A stretch of 44,123 nucleotides of DNA from Lachnospiraceae bacterium (GTDB lineage Bacteria > Bacillota_A > Clostridia > Lachnospirales > Lachnospiraceae): NCBI GenBank assembly GCA_024689605.1, contig JAILDD010000036.1, forward strand, positions 1 through 44,123, in the 5' to 3' direction. Shown here piece after piece: positions 34,462 to 43,330 of the stretch; within the stretch, counting starts at the first letter, position 1, and each line of letters starts with the position of its first letter. A program made the position numbers and the translations under genes. The notes below the pieces were generated by a model that was given only the letters and a program-made list of their open reading frames with translations, searched no databases and was not told where the DNA came from.

Positions 34462-35115
34462 TCACTTTTTTTCAAGAGCCTCCGCAAGCTGAGCGATAAG
34501 CTTCCTGATACGTTCGTTTTCCATCCTCATGGATACCTGGTTTACTATCATCCTTGCTGACAGAGGGCAGACCTCCTCAAGCACCATGAGCCCGTTTTCC
34601 TTAAGTGTCGAACCTGTCTCCACAATATCAACTATAACATCTGAAAGGCCGACAATAGGTCCCAATTCTACAGAACCGTTAAGCTTTATTATATCAACAG
34701 TCTGGCCCTTTCTGTTATAAAAATAATCCCTCGCTATATTCGGGTACTTGCTGGCAACCCTGATCATTTCATGATGCTCTAAGAGCTCCCTTGCACTCTC
34801 CGGGCCACAAACACACATCCTGCATTTTCCGAAACCTAAGTCAAGCACTTCAAAGCACCTGCGTCCTTCCTCAAGTATAGTATCCTTGCCGGTCACGCCA
34901 ATGTCAGCCACACCATATTCAACGTAAGTAGGTACATCCGGACCTTTTGCCAGAAAAAAGCGAACCTTCTGCTCCTCGTTTACAAATATGAGCTTCCTGG
35001 TCTCCTTGTCTTCCATCTCATGGCAGTTTATGCCTGCATATTCTAAAAGCTTTAATGTCTTATCTGCCAAGCGTCCCTTGGTCAGTGCAAATGTAAGATA
35101 TCCTTCCTGGCTCAT
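34462..35115 (-). CDS. hisG: ATP phosphoribosyltransferase catalytic subunit, short form
   Basis: HisG joins ATP and PRPP, the first and committed step of histidine synthesis. At 217 residues it is the short form, which lacks the C-terminal regulatory domain and needs HisZ as partner. Motifs: TFALTKGRLADKTLKLLEYA, YGVADIGVTGKDTILE and the PRPP-binding IVETGSTLKENGLMV. AGGAG precedes the ATG. hisZ ends 74 bases upstream, consistent with the hetero-octameric HisZG enzyme. Confidence 0.97.
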   Translation of the reverse strand: MSQEGYLTFALTKGRLADKTLKLLEYAGINCHEMEDKETRKLIFVNEEQKVRFFLAKGPDVPTYVEYGVADIGVTGKDTILEEGRRCFEVLDLGFGKCRMCVCGPESARELLEHHEMIRVASKYPNIARDYFYNRKGQTVDIIKLNGSVELGPIVGLSDVIVDIVETGSTLKENGLMVLEEVCPLSARMIVNQVSMRMENERIRKLIAQLAEALEKK

Positions 35116-35189
35116 CTTATTCTCCTTTTTGCCAAACCTAGCGTCATTTAATGATAATCCGCACGGAATGATTCCCGTTGCAGCCTTTC

Positions 35190-36293
35190 TTAGATTTTTC
35201 TTCCTACCGCAGGCTTGCCGCTCTTCCTGAGTTCCGTTATCTTCTTAAAAGCTTCAGCCCTGTCCTTTTCTTCATATTCAACAACGACCGCTTCGTCAAG
35301 GGCTGCTTCCTTTATCCCTGCTGCCGAAAGTGCGCTCACAATGTCATCCAGGTGGAATACGCAACCGATAGCCGGTGCATCATGTCCAAAACTTTCAAGT
35401 AATCCGTCATACCTTCCGCCCTTTGCAATAGCATCACCTGCACCGTATGTATAAGCCTTAAAGATAAGACCTGTATAGTAATTGAACTTGCTGAGCATAC
35501 CCAGATCGATGGAAATGTACTCATCCAGTCCGTACATGCTCATCATATCGCATATTTCTATGAGACGGTTTATGGAATTCTTTGCCCTCTCATTAGGCGC
35601 ATCAGCCGCAAGTTCTTTTAATTCCTTCTCCCCCAGGACATCCCCTGCGCGAAGTATCAGATCCTGAAGCTTTTTTGACACGCCGCGGTGTTTAAGCATC
35701 TCGCCGGCACCGTAGTAATTCTTTACCGATATCTGCTCCCTGAGCTTAAGTATGCTTTCTTCATCAAGGGCAGCTTCCTCACAAAGGCCCTTAAAAAAGC
35801 CAACCTCACCTATGCTTACGGTAAAACGCTCAAAGCCCACATTCTTAAGAGTCTCTATCACCATAGCCAGGACATCACAATCGGCATCCACAGATTCGTC
35901 GCCTATAAGCTCGGCACCGCTCTGGGTTGTTTCTTTAAGCTTTCCCTGGAGATTTAAGTTATTGGTAAAAGCCCTTCCGGAATATGAAAGCCTTACAGGC
36001 TTCCCGTCCTCCATGAAATACTTTACCGCAGACCTCGCTATGGACGGCGTAAAGTCAGGTCTGAGCACCAGCGTGTCGCCCTCCCTGTCAAAGAATTTAT
36101 AAAGCTCTCTTGAAGGTGTCGTACCTATCTCATTTGAAAAAATATCAAAGTATTCAAATGTAGGCGTTTCTATTTCCTTGTATCCGTACAGATTAAATGT
36201 AGAGAGAATCTTTTCGTTGACAGACTTTCTCGCTGCCAGTTCACTGCCGTAGATATCCCTTACTCCCTCAGGGGTGTGTATCAGTTTTTCCAT
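35190..36293 (-). CDS. hisZ: ATP phosphoribosyltransferase regulatory subunit
   Basis: HisZ is a histidyl-tRNA-synthetase-like protein that binds short HisG and makes it feedback-sensitive to histidine. The 367 residues show the class II synthetase core (TPEGVRDIYGSELAARKSVN, LVLRPDFTPSIARSAVKYF, VRLSYSGRAFTNN) and the late KGGRYDGLLESFGHDAPA, but the anticodon-binding domain of true HisRS is absent or very short. The first gene of the his operon, it starts 13 bases or so beyond a large leader dyad, with GAGG before the ATG. Confidence 0.95.
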   Translation of the reverse strand: MEKLIHTPEGVRDIYGSELAARKSVNEKILSTFNLYGYKEIETPTFEYFDIFSNEIGTTPSRELYKFFDREGDTLVLRPDFTPSIARSAVKYFMEDGKPVRLSYSGRAFTNNLNLQGKLKETTQSGAELIGDESVDADCDVLAMVIETLKNVGFERFTVSIGEVGFFKGLCEEAALDEESILKLREQISVKNYYGAGEMLKHRGVSKKLQDLILRAGDVLGEKELKELAADAPNERAKNSINRLIEICDMMSMYGLDEYISIDLGMLSKFNYYTGLIFKAYTYGAGDAIAKGGRYDGLLESFGHDAPAIGCVFHLDDIVSALSAAGIKEAALDEAVVVEYEEKDRAEAFKKITELRKSGKPAVGRKI

Positions 36294-36311
36294 ACTTCCT
36301 CTTTTCTAACA

Positions 36312-36404
36312 TAAACGAATTTAGAAATTTCGCTTACACGGCAGATAACGTTTGCGTATATGGCAGCATCTGTCGTGTAAGCTGCAATTAACTTATTTCG
36401 TTTA
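36312..36404 (-). promoter_or_regulatory. Large inverted repeat in the his operon leader
   Basis: Two nested helices span 93 bases. The inner arms are GCTTACACGGCAGAT (36332-36346) and ATCTGTCGTGTAAGC (36368-36382), 15 positions with one G-T pair; the outer arms are TAAACGAA (36312-36319) and TTCGTTTA (36397-36404). It lies between the his promoter and the hisZ ribosome binding site. There is no T-box, no His-rich leader peptide and no T-run, so the mode of control, if any, is unknown. It could also be an inserted palindromic element. Confidence 0.6.
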
Positions 36405-36441
36405 GGATAATTTCCTCTTTCTGCCGCTTTTAGCAGGGTAC

Positions 36442-36450
36442 ATTATATCA
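36442..36450 (-). promoter_or_regulatory. Extended -10 promoter of the his operon
   Basis: TGATATAAT on the minus strand (TGn plus a perfect TATAAT) overlaps the TGA stop of the DUF4011 helicase. No good -35 is seen. The start near 36435 gives a leader of about 140 bases. As there is no terminator before it, read-through from the helicase operon into his is also possible. Confidence 0.55.
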
Positions 36451-39400
36451 TAAACCGCCTGTACATGCCATAATGCGTTCTTTAACAGCCCTAAGCACTC
36501 TTTCCTTATCGTCAAACCATTCCAGGATCCATATACGCATGGTCTGCCAGCCGAGGCTTTCCATCATACCCGGCTGTACCGAAAAACGGTCAGCTGCTGT
36601 CTGTGCATCCCGCATATTGAAGCCGTCCAGCATTATGCCTAATATGTATTCATCAGGCTTATCCGGGGAAACAATTCCGATATCCATGCGGTATGTTGAG
36701 GTTCCGATCTCGGTATGGGTCTTATAACCCATTTTCTCTATCTCCTCTGCTATAATGGAAACCATTTCATCATGCTCACGTTTTTCACCGTTTATAACAG
36801 GGAGTCTTGAGGTTCCGTACCGGGCATACTCAAGGAACCCTTTAAGACCTTCCACGCCGGCCGCAGTACTCCTTGCGGTATCGATCTGCTCAGGCTTAAG
36901 CACGGCAAAAACTTTCATCTCCATTCTCGCTCTGGAGATGGCCACATTTAAGCGGCGCCAGCCTCCCTCCCTGTTAAGGGGGCCAAAATTCATGGAAACT
37001 TTTCCGTTTTTATCAGGGCCATAACATATAGAGAACAGTATCACATCACGCTCGTCACCCTGGACATTTTCAAGATTCTTGATAAAAACAGGCTCCAGAC
37101 GCTCCCTGTCGTATTCTTCCAGCTCTGGATGTTTTAAGAATTCATCAGCCAGCATATCCTCTATGAGATGCTGCTGTACCACGCTGAAGGTAACGACACC
37201 TATCGACTGTTCCCTAAGCTTTTCATCCGAAAGCCTGCGGATTATCTCGTCCGTAACCGCCTTTGCTTCAGCTTTATTCTGTCTGTTACCGCCTAAGTCA
37301 TATGTTCCCTCCACAGGTACCAAACTCACACGGCTCACCATATCCTCAGGTGACGGGAAGGTCGCCAGAAGATTGCCGTAATACTTTCTGTTCGAATATG
37401 CTATCAAGCTCTCATGCTTCGACCTGTAGTGCCACTTCAGATACATCTGCGGCATGGAAACAGCCAGGCAGTCGTCCAGAAGGCTTTCCAGATCCTCTTC
37501 CATGCTGTCTTCGTCACCTTTATTCACCTTAAAGAACGCTGTAGGAGGGAGCTGTTTGGGATCACCGACTATAACAGCATTTTTCCCCCTTGCGATAGTT
37601 CCAACTGCTTCGCTTGTGGGAAGCTGGCTGGCCTCATCAAATATCACCAGGTCAAAATCAGGGAATGACGGATCGATATACTGGGCAACAGATATGGGGC
37701 TCATGAGCATGCATGGGCAAAGACGCCTTAATACTCCCGGCGCTTCATTGAACAGCTTCCTTATGGACATGCGCCTTCCACCGGATTTTATGGCCTTTTT
37801 AACCAGTGCAAGTTCAGCGGTCTCCCCCACATGAAGTTTTTCGGTAAGGGATGCCACAAGCTCCTGCTGAACCAGCTTACGGTATTCAGCCTCCCTGTCC
37901 AGGAATCTTTCTATCAGCGTCTCATATCTGACTCCCCTGAATTCTCTCAGTCTTTCATCATTATCTATCATACCTGATGCAAAGCAGTAATACAGCTCTG
38001 CCTCAAAGGCATCCCTGAATTCACCGTTCTTTATCCTGCCTTCCTCATAGGCTTTAGTGACACATATAAGCCCGCTTTTGTTAAGCTTATTCCTGGTCTT
38101 TATATAACTGCTCCAGTCCCTTAAGGCCGTAACATTTTCTATATAAGCGGTAAGGCGTTCCGAAAGCTCTGCCACAAAATCATCATCTTCCTCTATATCC
38201 GAAACATCAATTATCGATGATGAAATGGTATTCTCTATCAGATCGTTCAATGACCTTACTTTTTCCGCTTCGGCAGGGGCGCAGGCGGCAGCTGAACTAA
38301 AATCCTTCCATTGCTGCTGTGGAAGGGAAACAAACAGTGTGTGTATCCTTACTGATTTCTCAACAGCCGCACGAAGCATTATAAAGTCAGTATCAGTCCC
38401 CATGTACAGGCCTTCAAAATAGTTTGAAAGATAGGGCTGTACATTCTGAAGCTCCATGGTCAGATCCTGTACATAGCAGAGTTTCTTAAGTATCTCACCT
38501 GCATTATCCTTAGTAACGCTTCCGGCTTTCCTTGTATAGGATGCCACTTTTTTCACTATATCCTTAGTTGTAAAAAACTTTTCCAGGAACCATTTCTTTT
38601 GTGCATTTTCAAATGCAGCCAGCAGATTTCCGGCATCAAAGCTTAAGTTGCGGTCAAAGGCCTTCAAGTCAAAATCTGCCCCCATTTCTGCCACGCATGA
38701 TTTATAGGCGTCACCCTTGTCCAGAAGAGTCATTGCGGATGCAAATACGGTATCGAAAGCAGCAGCACCTGCCAGCATAAAGAGCGAAGGGATTCCGTCA
38801 GCCCTCATGCTTTCCATTTCCAGAAGCCTCTTTATGTCTGCCCTTGAAAGGCCGCAGCCTATGCCTGTCTTATCACAAAGAGAACTTACCGCAGCAGGAA
38901 TGTCGTCACAGGCTTTTTTACATTCCTTCCATTCCTGTCCCCTTTCATCCCTTAAGGACATTGAATACTCTTCACTCTCAATCCCTTTTAGAGGGTAGCC
39001 GGCATAATCGCCTATAAGTTCAGCAACTGCCTCATACTCCCGTATAAGTTCCCTGTATTCGAGAAGTGCTTCCTCAGTAGTATCTTCAGCCGAGAAAAAT
39101 GTTCCTACGCTGTCCTTAAGGCATACGCTCCCCTTATATCCGGCCCTGACCGAATACTCGCTGATGGCATTGTAAAGTGAACCGCCGAAAGGTCTTTTTT
39201 CGTGAATAGCGTCTATCACTTTATCAAGCTCCATCCTTGTCTTATAGAGTTCATCCGAAGTTCCCGCAAATTTCCCGGACTTCGCCGTATCTGCAAGATT
39301 CAGGGTTTCTTCAAGCTGTGAAAGGACTGCGCTTTTTCCGGCTTTATTTGAATGCATCTCAAGACAGAAAGGACCGAGGCCTATTTTTTCCAGGCGTCTC

Positions 39401-41598
39401 TGAACCACAGAAAGTGCAGCCATCTTTTCTGCCACAAAGAGCACAGATTTTCCGTTATACAGTGCATTGGCTATCATGTTGGTAATGGTCTGTGACTTGC
39501 CTGTTCCGGGAGGGCCATGAAGTACAAAGCTCTCACCGGCGGCAGCAGTCACTATTGCTGCCATCTGTGAAGAATCCGCCGGAAGCGGCACTGCCACCTT
39601 GTCAGGCTTTATGAATTCATCAAGCCGGTTAAGATCCGTAAGCTTCTCCGAAGGAGTCCATGATACCTGTCCGTCTATAAGACTCCTTACTATCTTATTT
39701 TCCGTAAGCTCTGAAGCCCTGTTGTGCAGGTCATTCCACATAACGAACTGACCGAAAGAAAAAAGTCCGAGGCAGGTGACGTTTTCAACGTCCCAGTTCT
39801 TTTCAGCCATTACCGCATTCCTGACAGTCTGAAAAATCAGCGGAAGGTCTATTCCATGATCATCCTCAGGCAGCGGGTCAAGTCCTGAAATATCCACATT
39901 ATGGTCCTGTCTGAGATACTCAAGAAGGGTTACATTGATCTGGGTTTCTTCATTCCTTGAGCGGATGATATAGCCCTTTCCCTTTATGCTCCTTACTATA
40001 TCAACAGGTATCAGCACCAAAGGTGCGTACCTTGGCTTCTGCGACACTTCCGTTTCAAACCACTTAAGGAAGCCTGCAGCGACAAAAAGAGTGTTGGCGC
40101 CGTTTTCCTCAAGACTCTGCTTTGCTGCCCGCTGCAGCTTCTTGAGCCTGTCCTTCATCTCCTCTTCCTTAAAAAAGGCATGTATCCTTTTCTGCTTTAA
40201 TTCTTCAGCCGCAAAGACACTGAACCTTTCATCAATGTCCGTATCAAAAAAGTCAGACGGCTTGTTTCCTATATCTTCAAGCTCGGAGGGAAGCGGAAGG
40301 ATTGAAATATCCTTTCCGTCAGCCAGCACATCCTCTGCCTCCCCGGGATCCTTTACCATAAGCTTTATGGCCCGCATTCCGCGAAAATTCAACAGGGCAT
40401 TACGCATACTGAAATCAAGCAGCCTTCTCTCCCAGATCTGCTGTCTGGTCAGGCCTGCTTCACTTTCATTTGAAAGCGCTACTGCCTTTTCCTTAAGGGT
40501 ATTGTCCAGAGAAGCCGGCGAATACATGTAGGACGCCATTCCCCGTCCCCTGTCCCTCTGCTCCGTTTCTTCACCTGATTCTTTATCAGCAGGAAGGGGC
40601 ACGATACCGCTGATCCTGCATCTGGCGATATCCACAGCAAGCTCAAACTCAAGCTTTCCATTTATGGAAGCCAGTGCCTTCTCCACAGCGCCGTCAAAAT
40701 CAATGTCTTTTCCGCTGTTCATGCCGGTGCACTCCACCGGAAGCATCTCCTCTGCGCCTTTGGCCATACGCTTCTTAAGCGCTGTCACGTCATCAACGGC
40801 ACAGTCCGCAAAAGCCTCCTCTTCAAGCCAGCAGGAGGTAAATGCATGATCCCTGAATATGGTTATTATAGGCCTCAGTCCTGCCGCTTCAAGGCATGAA
40901 GCATAGAAAAGAGCCATGTCAATGCAGGTGCCCTGGCCGGTCCTGCATATTTCCTCCGGAAGCCTTATCCTCTGTCCGCAGGTCTCAAAGCTTGCCGGCG
41001 GCACCATATAATTTATATTAAGATTTTTTATAGCCGCAAATATAGCCGCCATCTGCTTTTTGACAGTATCCGCGTCCTTAGCCTGATAGCCGGTAAACTG
41101 CGGCAGACCTCCCCAGCCCTTAAGTATGTCCGCAGCCTTATTCATTGCCTGCGTGACTTCAGGCACATTAGGCATGACAAAAGCAGCCGTCAGTTCAGGC
41201 ATTACATGGGGTCCGCACCATTCCGCAGGAGTAAGAACATCAAGGCTTTCTGTACATTCACCAAGTATATTTTCTGCTTCATCGTTAACAGTAAAAGCGA
41301 CAGTGCCGCTCACCCTTTCACTCAGGCCATAGAGATACGAAAAAGAAAGAATTATATCTGTCCTGCTAATTTCCAGCATTCCACCTGGCTCAAGCTCATC
41401 CACTGCGATATCTTTGGATACTGCAAATTCAGGATCAAAACGTACGTGCAGATGAAGGTTCCTTATCCGTTCTTCACTTTTGTTATTCAGGACAATATTT
41501 CGCACAAAGGGAACATGATTCTGCTGCATGGAAAGGTTCAGCACCCCCATCATCTCTGCCCGGATTTCAATGATATTATTCCTGTTCTCTTTTTCCAT
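36448..41598 (-). CDS. DUF4011 superfamily-1 helicase with transglutaminase-like and nuclease-fold domains
   Basis: A 1716-residue protein. Residues about 170-275 are a transglutaminase-like domain with a plausible Cys225, His251, Asp265 triad (RTGQGTCIDMALFYAS, RDHAFTSCW). DUF4011 starts near 385 (IWERRLLDFSMRNALLNFRG). The SF1 helicase has Walker A GPPGTGKSQT (695-704), DEAS (1321-1324), GDPKQLPP (1345-1352), VQGDERDV (1512) and NVAISRARME (1551), with a large helical insertion between. The C-terminal 110 residues match a Vsr/MTES-type nuclease fold (YRMDIGIVSPDKPDEYILGI, LGWQTMRIWILEWF). Proteins of this layout are reported as single-gene anti-phage factors. Its ATG is one base after trmO's TAA, so it is translated from the same message. 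Confidence 0.9.
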   Translation of the reverse strand: MEKENRNNIIEIRAEMMGVLNLSMQQNHVPFVRNIVLNNKSEERIRNLHLHVRFDPEFAVSKDIAVDELEPGGMLEISRTDIILSFSYLYGLSERVSGTVAFTVNDEAENILGECTESLDVLTPAEWCGPHVMPELTAAFVMPNVPEVTQAMNKAADILKGWGGLPQFTGYQAKDADTVKKQMAAIFAAIKNLNINYMVPPASFETCGQRIRLPEEICRTGQGTCIDMALFYASCLEAAGLRPIITIFRDHAFTSCWLEEEAFADCAVDDVTALKKRMAKGAEEMLPVECTGMNSGKDIDFDGAVEKALASINGKLEFELAVDIARCRISGIVPLPADKESGEETEQRDRGRGMASYMYSPASLDNTLKEKAVALSNESEAGLTRQQIWERRLLDFSMRNALLNFRGMRAIKLMVKDPGEAEDVLADGKDISILPLPSELEDIGNKPSDFFDTDIDERFSVFAAEELKQKRIHAFFKEEEMKDRLKKLQRAAKQSLEENGANTLFVAAGFLKWFETEVSQKPRYAPLVLIPVDIVRSIKGKGYIIRSRNEETQINVTLLEYLRQDHNVDISGLDPLPEDDHGIDLPLIFQTVRNAVMAEKNWDVENVTCLGLFSFGQFVMWNDLHNRASELTENKIVRSLIDGQVSWTPSEKLTDLNRLDEFIKPDKVAVPLPADSSQMAAIVTAAAGESFVLHGPPGTGKSQTITNMIANALYNGKSVLFVAEKMAALSVVQRRLEKIGLGPFCLEMHSNKAGKSAVLSQLEETLNLADTAKSGKFAGTSDELYKTRMELDKVIDAIHEKRPFGGSLYNAISEYSVRAGYKGSVCLKDSVGTFFSAEDTTEEALLEYRELIREYEAVAELIGDYAGYPLKGIESEEYSMSLRDERGQEWKECKKACDDIPAAVSSLCDKTGIGCGLSRADIKRLLEMESMRADGIPSLFMLAGAAAFDTVFASAMTLLDKGDAYKSCVAEMGADFDLKAFDRNLSFDAGNLLAAFENAQKKWFLEKFFTTKDIVKKVASYTRKAGSVTKDNAGEILKKLCYVQDLTMELQNVQPYLSNYFEGLYMGTDTDFIMLRAAVEKSVRIHTLFVSLPQQQWKDFSSAAACAPAEAEKVRSLNDLIENTISSSIIDVSDIEEDDDFVAELSERLTAYIENVTALRDWSSYIKTRNKLNKSGLICVTKAYEEGRIKNGEFRDAFEAELYYCFASGMIDNDERLREFRGVRYETLIERFLDREAEYRKLVQQELVASLTEKLHVGETAELALVKKAIKSGGRRMSIRKLFNEAPGVLRRLCPCMLMSPISVAQYIDPSFPDFDLVIFDEASQLPTSEAVGTIARGKNAVIVGDPKQLPPTAFFKVNKGDEDSMEEDLESLLDDCLAVSMPQMYLKWHYRSKHESLIAYSNRKYYGNLLATFPSPEDMVSRVSLVPVEGTYDLGGNRQNKAEAKAVTDEIIRRLSDEKLREQSIGVVTFSVVQQHLIEDMLADEFLKHPELEEYDRERLEPVFIKNLENVQGDERDVILFSICYGPDKNGKVSMNFGPLNREGGWRRLNVAISRARMEMKVFAVLKPEQIDTARSTAAGVEGLKGFLEYARYGTSRLPVINGEKREHDEMVSIIAEEIEKMGYKTHTEIGTSTYRMDIGIVSPDKPDEYILGIMLDGFNMRDAQTAADRFSVQPGMMESLGWQTMRIWILEWFDDKERVLRAVKERIMACTGGL

Positions 41599-41599
41599 G

Positions 41600-42331
41600 T
41601 TAATACTCCGCTTTCTTATCCACCCCGCATACGGTGATCACACCGTTACGGACTTTAAATCGAATGTTATAATCATAATAGAACACGCCCCACACCCGTT
41701 CCTCATCATGTATGAATGCCGGTCTGGGATCCTGTTCCAGGACCTGAACTACGGCATTTCTGTATTCTGTCGGAAGCAGCTCCTTCAGCTCATCCGGAAA
41801 AACCACATCAAGCTTCATGTCCGAAAGACTTTCCCCGAATCCTCCCCTTACTCCCGGGCGTGCATCCGCATAGGGAATATACGGTTTTATGTCCACAATA
41901 GGTGTGCCGTTCAGCAGATCTGCACCTGAAACAATAATAGTATGTCCGCATTTTTCGTCCGTAACTATCTTCTCCAGACGTACACAGGACAGACCTATGG
42001 GATTAGGCCTGAAGGGCGATCTTGTGGCAAATACCCCCCGCCTTTCCTTTCCGCCAAGCTTAGGAGGCGTCACCGTTGCATTCCATTTTTCCCTTACGTT
42101 TTCGGAAAAGATAAACAGCAGCCAGAGATAATCGTATTCTTCGATACCCTTAACAGCATCCGGGTGACGGAACTCAGGCTCAAAAACAATCCTTCCCGTG
42201 GCATCCGTTGCCAGACCGCTCTGCCTGGGGATCCCGAATTTTTCAATAAAACCGGTCTCTATATGTGCGATTTGGGTAAAGCTGAAAACTGTTTTTCCTT
42301 GCGGATTTCTTTGCCGGCAGTCAGATTTCAT
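41600..42331 (-). CDS. trmO: tRNA (adenine37-N6)-methyltransferase TrmO-like (TsaA/YaeB family)
   Basis: TrmO methylates N6 of t6A37 in certain tRNAs. The 243 residues show the TsaA beta-barrel signature: AHIETGFIEKFGIPRQSG, EEYDYLWLLFIFSEN, KERRGVFATRSPFRPNPIG and ADLLNGTPIVDIKPYIPYAD. Length is near the usual 230-240. AAGGA lies before the ATG at 42331, and the gene overlaps the rsmI stop by 11 bases, so the genes are coupled. It groups with rsmI and a TrmN6-like enzyme as an RNA-modification operon. Confidence 0.92.
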   Translation of the reverse strand: MKSDCRQRNPQGKTVFSFTQIAHIETGFIEKFGIPRQSGLATDATGRIVFEPEFRHPDAVKGIEEYDYLWLLFIFSENVREKWNATVTPPKLGGKERRGVFATRSPFRPNPIGLSCVRLEKIVTDEKCGHTIIVSGADLLNGTPIVDIKPYIPYADARPGVRGGFGESLSDMKLDVVFPDELKELLPTEYRNAVVQVLEQDPRPAFIHDEERVWGVFYYDYNIRFKVRNGVITVCGVDKKAEY

Positions 42332-43253
42332 TTCTGTCCTTCTCTTCCAAAAGTGCATTGTATATGTCTCTCTTTGATACGCCCCTGTCTAATGCCGCCT
42401 GCTTCATTGCACATTTATGATCCATTCCCTGTGACTCATACATTTCAACATGTGAGCTTACTGACAGCTTTGAAAAATCCAGCTTTTCCGCACATTTCAC
42501 CTTTTCTTCATCAGCCCCCTCAAGGACCAGGACATACTCACCTCTTGGTTCCTCAGTATCGTACAGTTCTATGGCTGTCTTTATCGTAAGAGGCATCACA
42601 GTCTCGAATTTCTTGGTAAGCTCACGGCAGAGGGTCAGCCGCCTGTCATCTGAAGGATCCGCTTCATCCAGAAGTGCGTCCTTAAGCTCCTTCAGGGTCT
42701 TTTTCAGATGATGAGGAGCCTCATAAAGTATTATAGTCCTTTTTTCGTATTTCAGATCCTCAAGTACGCCTGCCCGTTCCTTTTTCCCCGACGGCAAAAA
42801 ACCCTCAAAGCAGAACCGCCTGGTAGGAAGTCCCGACAGGGTAAGCGCGGTTATGCAGGCCGCCGCACCGGGCAGCGATGTAACAGGTATTCCTTCATCC
42901 ATGCACATACGCACCAGCACTTCACCGGGATCCGATATGGCAGGGGTCCCTGCATCCGTGATAAGAGCCACATTCTGCCCCTCTCTCAGCATACAGATTA
43001 TCTTTTCCGCCTTGTCATACTTATGCTTGTCATCATAACTTATTAAATGCTTTTTTATACCGAAATTAGTAAGCAGGTGTATGCTGTTCCTGGTATCCTC
43101 CGCCGCTATCACATCCACCGCTTCCAGAGTCTCCAGCACCCTGGCCGTAATATCCCCCAGATTACCAATAGGCGTGGCACAGAGATACAATGTGCCGGAG
43201 GTCAGGTTATTTTCTTTTTGATCCTTTATTGTACCGATAATAATCCACTCCAA
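42321..43253 (-). CDS. rsmI: 16S rRNA (cytidine1402-2'-O)-methyltransferase
   Basis: RsmI methylates the ribose of C1402 in the 30S decoding centre. The tetrapyrrole-methylase fold is plain: GTLYLCATPIGNLGDITAR, VIAAEDTRNSIHLLTNFGI, VALITDAGTPAISDPGEVLV, SLPGAAACITALTLSGLPT and RTIILYEAPHHLKKTLKEL. The start is uncertain. Homologues begin just before the SGTLYL stretch, but no ATG is in frame. A GTG (43283) lies in a hairpin arm and a TTG (43253, used here) lacks a site. GGAG at 43250-43253 is 6 bases before an in-frame ATT (43241), hinting at a rare AUU start. Confidence 0.93.
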   Translation of the reverse strand: MEWIIIGTIKDQKENNLTSGTLYLCATPIGNLGDITARVLETLEAVDVIAAEDTRNSIHLLTNFGIKKHLISYDDKHKYDKAEKIICMLREGQNVALITDAGTPAISDPGEVLVRMCMDEGIPVTSLPGAAACITALTLSGLPTRRFCFEGFLPSGKKERAGVLEDLKYEKRTIILYEAPHHLKKTLKELKDALLDEADPSDDRRLTLCRELTKKFETVMPLTIKTAIELYDTEEPRGEYVLVLEGADEEKVKCAEKLDFSKLSVSSHVEMYESQGMDHKCAMKQAALDRGVSKRDIYNALLEEKDRNEI

Positions 43254-43271
43254 TCTACGCTTTTTGAATAT

Positions 43272-43327
43272 AAAACTTCCCACTAACTGAACTTGTCAGA
43301 ACGACATACTATCAGGTGGGAAGTTTT
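43272..43327 (-). other. Long nested hairpin between trmN6 and rsmI
   Basis: AAAACTTCCCAC (43272-43283) and GTGGGAAGTTTT (43316-43327) pair perfectly over 12 bases. Inside, CTGA/TCAG and TGTC/GACA add two shorter helices. On the minus strand TTTTATATT follows the second arm, so it may be a weak terminator or attenuator that lowers rsmI-trmO-helicase expression. Confidence 0.6.
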
Positions 43328-43330
43328 CAC

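Noticed and set aside
36312..36404. Possible T-box or histidine attenuator in the his leader
   Set aside because: There is no AGGGTGG-like T-box sequence, no run of His codons after a ribosome binding site, and no terminator hairpin with T-run.
39986..40531. Plus-strand frames within the DUF4011 helicase, up to 181 residues
   Set aside because: All are antisense shadows rich in Ser, Phe and Leu inside a continuous 1716-codon gene with clear motifs.
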